DNA from: a virus
DNA length: 20,359 nucleotides
Direction: 5' to 3' (one strand)
Virus record (IMG/VR): IMGVR_UViG_3300025062_000008
Span: 1-20,359 of that record
Program-made: the position numbers and the translations under genes
Notes under the pieces: generated by a model
Seen by the model: only the letters and a program-made list of their open reading frames with translations
The model's database searches: none
Told to the model about the DNA's origin: nothing
Shown: positions 1 to 5,504 of the stretch, in pieces
Position numbering within the stretch: the first letter of the stretch is position 1
Layout: every line of letters starts with the position of its first letter

Positions 1-14
1 TATTTCTCTCTTAT

Positions 15-656
15 TTATTTAGTGTAGTCACGCTTGCAAGGCTTACCCTCTGAGCGCCATTTGTTGATTAGATTGTTTAGGTCGGTCAAGATAGACTTAA
101 CCTCGTCCTGCATACCCTCATACGCATACATATCAAGCGAGTGGTAATCTTTGATTTCTACCGTCTGACCATATTCACGCACTGGCTTACACTCAAAAAC
201 CTGATAGGTAAACTTGCTCTTATTGCGCATAGTTAGATAGGTTCGCCACTGCCAAGCATCAAAATAACGCTCAGGCTTATAGCTACCAGTCAGCTTGTGG
301 TCAATGACAACGTGTGGCGTTTCAACATCAATCATTCCCACTAAGTCCACGCCACCTATGAGCTGTACTACGTGCTTATTCTCACGCTCGTTTGATTCAC
401 CTATATTGATTACTAACACCTCGTCGGTATCAAACAAGGCTTTCAGATCGAACACAAACCCGTCTTGCTGATAAACTCCAGCCGTTGGACTTAGGTAGGT
501 TTCTAGTATTTTGTGCCAAGCTGTCCCTGCTGCCATAGCAGGGTTTTGAGTAAAAGCGCCATAAAAGCGCTCATACAATTCATCTTCCGACATTTCGCTA
601 TCTAAGAAATACTGATAGCTATCAAGCCATGTGACTGATATGCGGTTATTCGACAT
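15..656 (-). CDS. PD-(D/E)XK exonuclease, RecB/Cas4-like
   Basis: Predicted phage recombination exonuclease of the PD-(D/E)XK superfamily, 213 residues. Visible motifs (numbered from MSNNRIS) are GTAWH with G44 and H48, the acidic residue D110 in GMID, the D119-H-K121 core, and a Q136-x3-Y140 motif, in the order seen in Cas4/RecB-type nucleases and lambda-Exo analogues. An in-frame start lies at 707, but the ATG at 656 has a Shine-Dalgarno (AGAGG, 6 bases upstream) and overlaps the end of the upstream ATPase gene by only 11 bases, so I chose it. It is the last gene of the left operon in this window, directly behind the RecA-like ATPase. The pair probably resects double-strand ends and pairs single strands for phage recombination. 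Family assignment is by motif; the exact substrate is inferred. Confidence 0.8.
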   Translation of the reverse strand: MSNNRISVTWLDSYQYFLDSEMSEDELYERFYGAFTQNPAMAAGTAWHKILETYLSPTAGVYQQDGFVFDLKALFDTDEVLVINIGESNERENKHVVQLIGGVDLVGMIDVETPHVVIDHKLTGSYKPERYFDAWQWRTYLTMRNKSKFTYQVFECKPVREYGQTVEIKDYHSLDMYAYEGMQDEVKSILTDLNNLINKWRSEGKPCKRDYTK

Positions 657-1620
657 TAGCCACCTCTGCTTCCTGCTCATTAGCAGGTTCAAATTCATCA
701 TCTTCAATCACCGGCTCAGGCTCGATAAAGCTATCGGACGGCTTGTCATAGATAAAACCTAGTGACTTGCTTCGGCTCATAACGCTTAACGCCATTTCCT
801 TGTAGAGTGGGTGTGACTTGTTGAGGTCAGCTTTTAGCTCGTCAAGGTCGCTTGCAGTTTCCGCATCTAGCAAGTCATTACGCAAGTCATCAAGCTCTTT
901 TTGCGCCTTGGCTGCCTCTGCTGATAGGCTGTTGATATGGTCTTTAGTAGCTTGGATGATGTTAGCTAGTTGATTAGGTGCTTCCGCCATCGGTACGATT
1001 TGAACATTACCAATTCGTCCACTGTCTTTAGCCAAATAAGTAGAGCTAGGCATAAAGTTGAGTACTTTAATATCACCGTTTTGGCTTTGTTGCGTGGTCA
1101 TATAAGCCATCATGTCAGCTATCTTATATGCTTCTTTTTTACTGCCACCAACCATATCAGGGCGCTTGATTACGTTGTCACCGTCTTTATCCTCTGACGC
1201 ATGAGCTAGCAATACAATGTCTTTGCCCATACCGCGTAGCATCTTGAGCCAGTCGGTAAAGATACTGCCTAGTTTGCCGTAACCTTGCATTGACAATTGA
1301 CCGCCTCGCGTTGTGTTTCGGCTATCAGTTTTTAGACTGTCAATTATCATGTCTAGTGCGCGACCTGCTGTGTCGATAATGATAGTGTCGTAATTTACTA
1401 AGTCTTGCGCTGTGAACGTTGCCACTTCTTGCCACTTTCCGATCTGTACCGTGTCTTTACGGTTGGACGCTCGATAAGCACCCTTGTCAAAGTCAAACAG
1501 GATAGGATTTTTAGCGGTAAACGCTAACGATGTTTTCCAGATACCAGGGTCGCCATAGATAAACGTGATAATATTCTCGATGTTCAACGGCTGCATTGAT
1601 GTAACAATATTAAGTGCCAT
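646..1620 (-). CDS. RecA-like ATPase (Sak4/AAA_24-type), probable recombinase
   Basis: Protein of 324 residues with a single RecA-like ATP-binding core. Walker A is GDPGIWKTS at residues 23-31 (K29, T30), with Trp28 where Gly or Ser is usual. Walker B is IIID ending at D83 in YDTIIIDTAG. A further conserved stretch, LFDFDKG (41-47), follows Walker A as in the phage AAA_24 ATP-binding family. The last 25 or so residues are very acidic, like the tails of single-strand-binding proteins. Known relatives include Sak4-type single-strand annealing proteins, often encoded beside a RecB-like exonuclease, as here. It probably promotes strand annealing or exchange during phage recombination. The start has AAGGA 8 bases upstream. 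An AAA ATPase with another role cannot be excluded. Confidence 0.75.
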   Translation of the reverse strand: MALNIVTSMQPLNIENIITFIYGDPGIWKTSLAFTAKNPILFDFDKGAYRASNRKDTVQIGKWQEVATFTAQDLVNYDTIIIDTAGRALDMIIDSLKTDSRNTTRGGQLSMQGYGKLGSIFTDWLKMLRGMGKDIVLLAHASEDKDGDNVIKRPDMVGGSKKEAYKIADMMAYMTTQQSQNGDIKVLNFMPSSTYLAKDSGRIGNVQIVPMAEAPNQLANIIQATKDHINSLSAEAAKAQKELDDLRNDLLDAETASDLDELKADLNKSHPLYKEMALSVMSRSKSLGFIYDKPSDSFIEPEPVIEDDEFEPANEQEAEVANVE

Positions 1621-1631
1621 GTTCGTATTCC

Positions 1632-1784
1632 TTATTTAGTATTCTGTGTTTGTTGAGCCTCGATAATCACATCATCAAAGCTACCTGATTGCTGCCATGC
1701 CTCGATTAATGTCGCTGCTTCATCATCACTCAGTAAGCATTGCTTCGTGTCGTGGTGGTCAAACTGTGCCCATTGGTGTCTCAT
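1632..1784 (-). CDS. small hypothetical protein, 50 aa
   Basis: A short open frame fills the gap between the ATPase gene and the 128-residue gene upstream. It begins MRHQWAQFDHHD and ends QTQNTK. Its ATG overlaps the stop codon of the preceding gene in the ATGA arrangement (1781-1784), a strong sign of translational coupling, and its stop lies 11 bases before the ATPase start. The composition is acidic and Gln-rich with no membrane segment. I recognise no family. Being in the left early operon, it is probably an early accessory protein. Confidence 0.65.
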   Translation of the reverse strand: MRHQWAQFDHHDTKQCLLSDDEAATLIEAWQQSGSFDDVIIEAQQTQNTK

Positions 1785-2167
1785 AATCCTGCCTCCGCTT
1801 GGGTCAATGGTTCGCCTTGGTTGTTGATTGGCTTGGGGTTTAAATACCTAACACCTTTAGAGTAAAAATACCCGTCTTGAAAAGTGTCGATAATCACAAC
1901 TTCTTTTATCGTGCCAACAACACACATAATGTAATTGTCGCCCCGTTCCAACATCGCCCTGCAAAGCTCACTACCAGTCAGCTCAATACTCAAATCAACC
2001 TCTGCCAACTCTTTTGCTATGTCGTCGCTTTGGTCTAGCTGCTTGAGCTGTGGTTTTGAGTTAATATCAATCACGTTATTTTCGGACAGCTCTATTTTTA
2101 GATTTGTTAATTCAGTGGCTAGGTTGTATATATCACGCTGCAATTGCTTCTTAGTTATCTTGCTCAT
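1781..2167 (-). CDS. hypothetical protein, N-terminal coiled coil
   Basis: Protein of 128 residues that I do not recognise. The first 60 or so residues are charged and Leu-rich (KKQLQRDIYNLATELTNLKIEL) and look like a coiled coil. The C-terminal half has a beta-rich look (YIMCVVGTIKEVVIIDTF), then a GYFYSKGVRYLNP stretch that could be a small fold for binding a ligand or partner. The start has an AAGGGG Shine-Dalgarno within 10 bases. The stop overlaps the next gene (ATGA). It is part of the left early operon; its role is unknown. Confidence 0.7.
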   Translation of the reverse strand: MSKITKKQLQRDIYNLATELTNLKIELSENNVIDINSKPQLKQLDQSDDIAKELAEVDLSIELTGSELCRAMLERGDNYIMCVVGTIKEVVIIDTFQDGYFYSKGVRYLNPKPINNQGEPLTQAEAGL

Positions 2168-2177
2168 AAATTACCCC

Positions 2178-2651
2178 TTATTCGTTGCATTGATACATGT
2201 ATTTTTTATGGCAGTTGTCACACTCACGCTCGCTAGTTTCGACAAACATACTGTCTACGTCTGGCAGCACATAAACGCTTGAGCAGTGAGGGCATGAAAC
2301 GGTTTTTTGCATCTTGGCGAACCCTAGTTCATCTAATTTGACCATCTGCTTGAATAGCTCGTTAGTCTCATTGATGACGTACTCTTTATCGCAGCTATAC
2401 TCGTCATCATTGAAGTGACAGGTATCAAAACCGATTATCCAGTCGCTATCATCAATGTCGTCAGGCTTAAAGCTAGCGTTTGATGCAAGGTCTGCGTAAG
2501 TTAAACCGCCGTGAACATCCACCGGAATATCATCGTATTCCATGCCATGCCATGAGCTTGATTTTGGTATAGCAACATAGCCGTTACCCCAACCAACATC
2601 CATACTCATACTGCTATCCATCCAGTCGTTACGTCTAATAAACTGTTTCAT
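2178..2651 (-). CDS. hypothetical protein with C-terminal zinc ribbon
   Basis: Protein of 157 residues in two parts. The N-terminal part contains GNGYVAIP, VHGGLTY and WIIGFDTCHFND, a combination that I recall from a conserved family of phage and plasmid hypothetical proteins. The C-terminal part has two CxxC knuckles, C120-P-H-C123 and C144-D-N-C147, spaced 20 residues apart as in a zinc ribbon, plus C155. The ribbon suggests binding to nucleic acid or a protein partner. It is a left-operon gene with short spacers (3 and 10 bases) to its neighbours. No enzymatic role can be read from the sequence. Confidence 0.7.
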   Translation of the reverse strand: MKQFIRRNDWMDSSMSMDVGWGNGYVAIPKSSSWHGMEYDDIPVDVHGGLTYADLASNASFKPDDIDDSDWIIGFDTCHFNDDEYSCDKEYVINETNELFKQMVKLDELGFAKMQKTVSCPHCSSVYVLPDVDSMFVETSERECDNCHKKYMYQCNE

Positions 2652-2654
2652 AAC

Positions 2655-2981
2655 CTACCCCTTAATCCGTTTCAAGCTCTCATTCGCTGCTCTAATCTCT
2701 TTCGCCTTTGCTGACTGGTCGTAGTCATCAACATAACCGTCAGCAGTCAGTGGCACCCATTCGTTGCTTGCTAAGCCGTCAACCATCTTGTAAGCCTTAC
2801 CGTCGATTGCTTGATAAGTCACATCGTCGTCAAGGTCGGCTTGGTTATCGAGATTGTCGTACTTGTGATTGATAACAGACGCTTGCTTACTGTCGTACTC
2901 GCTATCGATTGCCGGAGCCATTGCCCAAACATTAGCAGCGACGATTAACGCTGCTAGGGGTGCTATTATTTTTATGCTCAT
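2655..2981 (-). CDS. small exported protein with signal peptide
   Basis: Protein of 108 residues. It begins with a short basic start (MSIK) and a hydrophobic core (IIAPLAALIVAANVWA). Two plausible signal peptidase I sites follow: after A20 (V-W-A) or after A22 (A-M-A). No lipobox Cys is present. The mature part is acidic, rich in Asp and Tyr, and ends in a basic helix-like tail (KEIRAANESLKRIKG). It is thus likely exported to the periplasm. The start overlaps the stop of the upstream gene by 4 bases (ATGA). An exported protein inside an early operon suggests host-envelope modification or superinfection exclusion, but that is inference from location only. Confidence 0.65.
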   Translation of the reverse strand: MSIKIIAPLAALIVAANVWAMAPAIDSEYDSKQASVINHKYDNLDNQADLDDDVTYQAIDGKAYKMVDGLASNEWVPLTADGYVDDYDQSAKAKEIRAANESLKRIKG

Positions 2982-3208
2982 TTCGCCACCTCTCTGCCTA
3001 TCTCGTTAATCTCGCCCTCTATGTACTCAAAACCAACCCCTGCACTCTCTATTCTCGAGTGTAGGCTTACAGTCCAGCCCCTAGCAAGTAAGTACCTAAG
3101 AAGTGGCAATGGTATATCTAACCAGTAGACCTCACCGTCATGGTCAATACCTGCTGAACGGACCCAGTCAGGTGCGCCATTAAAAACATCTTGCGATAGC
3201 TGCTTCAT
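2978..3208 (-). CDS. small APxW-motif protein, left-arm copy
   Basis: Protein of 76 residues of unknown function. Its N-terminal 30 residues contain F-x2-APDWVRSA followed by D-x2-GEVYW-x-D-x-P. The same pattern occurs in the protein encoded at 10586-10864 on the other strand, and both end in a similar tail (GREVAK against EREAAK), so the two look like paralogues whose middle parts have diverged. The pattern looks like a short beta-hairpin domain with conserved Trp residues. Its start overlaps the preceding gene's stop, and its stop overlaps the next gene's start. The role is unknown. Confidence 0.7.
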   Translation of the reverse strand: MKQLSQDVFNGAPDWVRSAGIDHDGEVYWLDIPLPLLRYLLARGWTVSLHSRIESAGVGFEYIEGEINEIGREVAK

Positions 3209-3486
3209 GCCGCTACTCCCGTATGTACCGTCACATGCCCTAGTTTGCTGCTCAGTAGGTTCTCAAAATGGGTGAGTGCTTCGCTATCATCTAGCGGACA
3301 ATCAATCAGCATGGTGCTGTCAGCGGTAGGCTCTAGCTGTACGCGATGTAGTACCGCGTAATCTTCTTCGCCGTTCATCTTTTCTTTATATGTGTATTCG
3401 ACCAACTCATAAGTCATCACTACATTGCAGACGTTCATGCTGTCGTAGCGGTCGCCTTTACCGTAAATTCGTATTGTCTGTAACAT
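3205..3486 (-). CDS. hypothetical protein, 93 aa
   Basis: Protein of 93 residues that I do not recognise. It begins MLQTIRIYGKGDRYD, is predicted to be mixed alpha/beta with several beta-strand-like stretches (NVVMTYELVEYTYK, YAVLHRVQLEP), and has no membrane segment. An AAGGAG Shine-Dalgarno lies 8 bases before the ATG. It overlaps the next gene (ATGA at 3205-3208), so the two are translationally coupled within the left early operon. Confidence 0.7.
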   Translation of the reverse strand: MLQTIRIYGKGDRYDSMNVCNVVMTYELVEYTYKEKMNGEEDYAVLHRVQLEPTADSTMLIDCPLDDSEALTHFENLLSSKLGHVTVHTGVAA

Positions 3487-3497
3487 GGTCGCGCTCC

Positions 3498-3842
3498 TTA
3501 TCCGTAAATGAAATCTGAGTTAGTAAAGCCGTATGTGCGTTGATCCCAATAGTCTTCTTGAGGTTCGTAGCACTCGATAGGGTTATCAGCTAGATACTTG
3601 TCAATAACCGTCTTAATCGGCTGCTCGTGCTCGATAAGCATCACGTAGTCATAATCTTCACTGATACCCTCAATCTCTTGGTAGCAATCACCTACGCTTA
3701 GCAGGTTGATGTTCTGTCTAGCATCAGTCTCAAAGTAAATCTCAACTGATACATCGTTTGGCATTGCGATATAAACCGTACCGCTTGTACCTGATTCGCT
3801 TAACTCGTGGTCAGCATTGCTATCTAGTTTAAAATTTGTCAT
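3498..3842 (-). CDS. hypothetical acidic protein, 114 aa
   Basis: Unrecognised acidic protein. The frame is open from 3887, but the ATG at 3842 (MTNFKLDS) has an AAGGA Shine-Dalgarno at the proper distance. The upstream part of the frame overlaps a stable hairpin (3865-3898), so I chose the internal start, giving 114 residues. The N-terminal half is beta-rich (SGTVYIAMPNDVSVEIYFE). The C-terminal half is rich in Tyr, Asp and Glu, with a composition like the small acidic early proteins that some phages use as host-protein inhibitors or DNA mimics. That comparison is only compositional. It is the second gene of the left operon, behind the hairpin leader. Confidence 0.65.
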   Translation of the reverse strand: MTNFKLDSNADHELSESGTSGTVYIAMPNDVSVEIYFETDARQNINLLSVGDCYQEIEGISEDYDYVMLIEHEQPIKTVIDKYLADNPIECYEPQEDYWDQRTYGFTNSDFIYG

Positions 3843-3864
3843 AATGATTTCCTTGTTAGTAAGT

Positions 3865-3902
3865 AAGCCCTGTCTGGTGTCCGCCAATCGCAGGGCTTTT
3901 TT
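3865..3902 (+). terminator. hairpin with T-run (antisense terminator or leader element)
   Basis: A perfect 8-bp stem (3865-3872 with 3891-3898, AAGCCCTG/CAGGGCTT) is followed on the plus strand by a six-T run, the form of a rho-independent terminator. The flanking genes run on the minus strand, so in the sense transcript it reads as an A-run, a hairpin, then the ribosome-binding site of the 3498-3842 gene. A similar element sits at 7102-7158 in the rightward operon. Confidence 0.55.
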
Positions 3903-3909
3903 GTGGCTG

Positions 3910-4110
3910 TTATTCAGGGTCTAATTCGATAACGTCTAAATTGATTTGAAGTGTTTCCAGCCTTTCTTTGATAAGACCTTTGATTGCAGGCTGAGTCCTA
4001 TTGCTGGCTATAGCTCGCTCCATATCTTCTATTTCTGCTTTTAGTGCATTGACCGTATAAATTGATGTATCTCTATACGCCTTAAGTACTTTCATTTCCG
4101 CTTCACTCAT
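3910..4110 (-). CDS. first gene of left operon, small helical protein
   Basis: Protein of 66 residues, predicted almost entirely alpha-helical with alternating charge (KAEIEDMERAIA, IKERLETLQINL), probably a helical hairpin or coiled-coil dimer. An excellent Shine-Dalgarno (AAGGAG) precedes the ATG. It is the first gene after the leftward promoter, the position held by N in lambda, but it lacks the Arg-rich N terminus of N-type antiterminators. I therefore leave the function open. Confidence 0.7.
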   Translation of the reverse strand: MSEAEMKVLKAYRDTSIYTVNALKAEIEDMERAIASNRTQPAIKGLIKERLETLQINLDVIELDPE

Positions 4111-4136
4111 ACCCTTATCTCCTTAGTTAACTCAGC

Positions 4137-4162
4137 ATTGGCAGCTAGTGATAACTGCCAAT
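4137..4162 (-). promoter_or_regulatory. hairpin in left-operon leader
   Basis: Perfect 8-bp inverted repeat (ATTGGCAG at 4137-4144, CTGCCAAT at 4155-4162) with a 10-base loop, inside the roughly 120-base untranslated leader between the leftward promoter and the first gene. There is no T-run, so it is not an intrinsic terminator. Its location would suit an antitermination (nut-like) site or mRNA stabilisation; neither is proven. Confidence 0.4.
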
Positions 4163-4237
4163 AATTAGTTAGCTTTTAAATTGAGTTGTTAAATAGCTAT
4201 CGCTGCATCGTCTGCGTTGTTCGTTGCGATATGTGTA

Positions 4238-4265
4238 TTATTAAACAAAACGTTTAACGTGTCAA
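4238..4265 (-). promoter_or_regulatory. leftward early promoter (PL-like)
   Basis: On the minus strand, TTGACA (4260-4265) is followed after 16 bases by TAATAA (4238-4243). A perfect repressor operator (4241-4257) fills the spacer and overlaps the -10 box, so a bound repressor would block polymerase directly. The layout mirrors the rightward promoter at 5259-5287. It should drive the genes from 4110 leftward. Confidence 0.75.
4241..4257. promoter_or_regulatory. operator OL1
   Basis: 17-bp palindrome with perfect 6-bp arms TTAAAC/GTTTAA and a 5-bp centre (AAAAC). It lies between the -35 and -10 boxes of the leftward promoter. The same sequence pattern recurs in the control region between repressor and Cro, which identifies it as a binding site for those proteins. 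Confidence 0.75.
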
Positions 4266-4273
4266 CCACTTTA

Positions 4274-4290
4274 TTAAACAAAATGTTAAA
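4274..4290. promoter_or_regulatory. operator OL2
   Basis: One perfect half-site TTAAAC (4274-4279), centre AAAAT, and an imperfect second half (GTTAAA). It lies upstream of the leftward promoter, with its centre 33 bp from that of OL1. A further isolated half-site TTAAAC occurs at 4294-4299 and may be a third, weaker site. Confidence 0.6.
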
Positions 4291-4319
4291 ATTTTAAACA
4301 TAATGATTTTTCAGGGCGC

Positions 4320-4344
4320 AAAAAAACCGCCCTATAAAGGACGG
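4320..4344 (-). terminator. terminator downstream of repressor
   Basis: Read on the minus strand, a 7-bp stem (4338-4344 with 4327-4333, including one G-U pair) with a 4-base loop is followed by seven T residues. It lies downstream of the repressor and the small ORF at 4366-4485, and would keep repressor transcription out of the leftward promoter. Confidence 0.75.
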
Positions 4345-4365
4345 CTTGTTTAATAATAGTTTATC

Positions 4366-4485
4366 TTAATCCCAGTCTATGGCTTCTCTATAGACGCACC
4401 AACCAAACGGCAAATCAATTACCAGCTTTGAGTGTGCTATCAAGTGACACACCCACAAGTAAGACCATTCATTAGTATTCGGCAT
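4366..4485 (-). CDS. possible small Trp-rich protein behind repressor, 39 aa
   Basis: Candidate 39-residue ORF that begins MPNTNEWSYLWVCH and ends REAIDWD. It contains four Trp and two Cys residues and a mildly hydrophobic centre (LIAHSKLVIDLPFGW), too short and broken for a clear membrane helix. The ATG overlaps the end of the repressor gene by 14 bases, with a GGTGGG ribosome-binding-like sequence upstream, and the stop lies 22 bases before the terminator. Its place matches that of genes expressed with the repressor in lysogens, such as lambda rex. Its short length means it could be a chance frame. Confidence 0.4.
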   Translation of the reverse strand: MPNTNEWSYLWVCHLIAHSKLVIDLPFGWCVYREAIDWD

Positions 4486-5191
4486 ATTTACCCACCACTT
4501 TACCTACCAAGTTACAGTCACCCATAGGTAGCATTTTCTGTTCATGCCAATCAGGGTTAAGCGGCTTTAAGTACATATCATCAAAAGTTTCACCTATAAC
4601 CAACTGCTTAAAAGTTGCATCTGTATCGTCGTTGCATTGGACAACAACAAGATCACTATCTCTCAGCGCAAATAACCCAGTTTGTGGCTCAACATAGATA
4701 ATATCATCCGGCTTAAACTCGGGCATCATGCTGCGACCTTGAACCCTTAAAGCAAAGCCTAGCTTAGATAGATTAGGTGGTCTAGGCGCTTCACCTATCA
4801 CATCGTCCATAGTTACCGGCTCAGTGTTAGACCAACTGCCAGCCGCTACCCAGCTCAAAACAGGAACCATGCCTGAGTTACTAGCCATTCGTGCGCTTGT
4901 TGTTCCTTGTGGCGTAGGGTTGCCATTATTCTTTGTTCCATTCTCTATATCTCTTATCTGCTGCATTAAATCGCTGTGAGTTGGTTTTTTAATTTCACCC
5001 TCACCCGTCAGAACCCAATCCAAACTTAAACCAAAAACACGCGATACATCCATCGCGCCATTCTTAGATATGCCGCGCTTAGACCAGTTGGTTATGTTTT
5101 GTGGCGATGCGTTTATTTTAGATGCAAGCGCAGAAGGCTCTAGTCCTGTCTGCTCAAATACCCTTGCCATAGTTGGATGCGTGTCATTCAT
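4472..5191 (-). CDS. LexA/CI-like S24 phage repressor
   Basis: Main immunity repressor, 239 residues. An N-terminal helix-turn-helix (about residues 8-60, with ALASKINASPQNITNWSKRG) is joined by a Gln/Asn-rich linker to a C-terminal S24 autoprotease domain (about 108-235). The expected cleavage site is A117-G118 in SWVAAGSW. The catalytic Ser is S154 in GRSMMPEF, and the catalytic Lys is K195 in ATFKQL. It therefore should be cleaved with the help of activated RecA during the SOS response, inducing the prophage. Its operators are the TTAAAC-N5-GTTTAA palindromes. The ribosome-binding site (AAGGTG) lies inside operator 5194-5210, which suggests tight autoregulation. Divergent from the Cro gene, as in lambdoid phages. 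Confidence 0.92.
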   Translation of the reverse strand: MNDTHPTMARVFEQTGLEPSALASKINASPQNITNWSKRGISKNGAMDVSRVFGLSLDWVLTGEGEIKKPTHSDLMQQIRDIENGTKNNGNPTPQGTTSARMASNSGMVPVLSWVAAGSWSNTEPVTMDDVIGEAPRPPNLSKLGFALRVQGRSMMPEFKPDDIIYVEPQTGLFALRDSDLVVVQCNDDTDATFKQLVIGETFDDMYLKPLNPDWHEQKMLPMGDCNLVGKVVGKYAEY

Positions 5192-5193
5192 AT

Positions 5194-5210
5194 CTAAACA
5201 CCTTGTTTAA
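5194..5210. promoter_or_regulatory. operator over repressor ribosome-binding site
   Basis: 17-bp site CTAAAC-N5-GTTTAA with one mismatch between arms. It starts 3 bp upstream of the repressor ATG and contains the AAGGTG ribosome-binding sequence of that gene, on the opposite strand. It would act far downstream of the repressor promoter, so binding should serve as a roadblock on repressor transcription. Confidence 0.6.
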
Positions 5211-5233
5211 GTTTATGACATTAAAACAATTAT

Positions 5234-5250
5234 TTAAACGTTTTTGTTAA
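5234..5250. promoter_or_regulatory. operator in central control region
   Basis: TTAAAC with centre GTTTT and an imperfect second arm (TGTTAA). It lies upstream of the rightward promoter -35 box and in the region where the repressor's own promoter is expected. I could not pick a convincing -35/-10 pair for that promoter. Confidence 0.6.
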
Positions 5251-5258
5251 ACAAAGAC

Positions 5259-5287
5259 TTGACCTCTTTAAACATTTTGTTTAATAT
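5259..5287 (+). promoter_or_regulatory. rightward early promoter (PR-like)
   Basis: TTGACC (5259-5264), a 17-base spacer, and TAATAT (5282-5287), close to the sigma-70 consensus. The operator at 5268-5284 fills the spacer and overlaps the -10 box. It should drive the Cro-like gene and the replication operon; the leader before the Cro ATG is only some 25 bases. Confidence 0.8.
5268..5284. promoter_or_regulatory. operator OR within rightward promoter
   Basis: Perfect arms TTAAAC/GTTTAA around ATTTT. It lies between the -35 and -10 boxes of the rightward promoter. Downstream, 5291-5301 (CTAAAC then AAAAC) looks like a degenerate half-site near the transcription start. Confidence 0.75.
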
Positions 5288-5318
5288 CTACTAAACAAAA
5301 CGATGAAAGGAAATAACC

Positions 5319-5504
5319 ATGAGCGACAAAGAGCTAATAATGAAGCTAGGAGGGGTAAATGTTGTTTCTAGCTACCTCGGTCTTAGCTATCAATGCGTAT
5401 TCAACTGGCTATCTCGCGGTATTCCAGCTCAAGTAAAGCTAGATCATCGCGACATATTCCTTACTGATGACCCACAACCCCTAGAGGACTTAGAACATGG
5501 CTAG
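5319..5504 (+). CDS. Cro-like repressor
   Basis: Small DNA-binding protein of 61 residues, the first gene of the rightward operon and divergent from the S24 repressor. Residues 6-45 fit the Cro/YdaS-type helix-turn-helix (KLGGVNVVSSYLGLSYQCVFNWLSRG, then IPA), a pattern typical of lambdoid Cro proteins. It should bind the same TTAAAC-N5-GTTTAA operators and favour lytic growth by shutting off the repressor. AAAGGA precedes the ATG. Its end overlaps the next gene by 8 bases. Confidence 0.85.
   Translation: MSDKELIMKLGGVNVVSSYLGLSYQCVFNWLSRGIPAQVKLDHRDIFLTDDPQPLEDLEHG

Noticed and set aside
1-14. Attachment site or integrase near the left edge
   Set aside because: Only 14 bases lie beyond the exonuclease stop, with no recognisable site; integrase must be outside the window if present.
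970-1197. 75-residue plus-strand ORF within the ATPase gene
   Set aside because: Antisense to a clear ATPase coding sequence, no ribosome-binding site, and composition of a shadow frame.
3910-4110. N-type antiterminator in the first left-operon gene
   Set aside because: The position fits, but the protein is acidic/helical and lacks the Arg-rich RNA-binding N terminus of N proteins.
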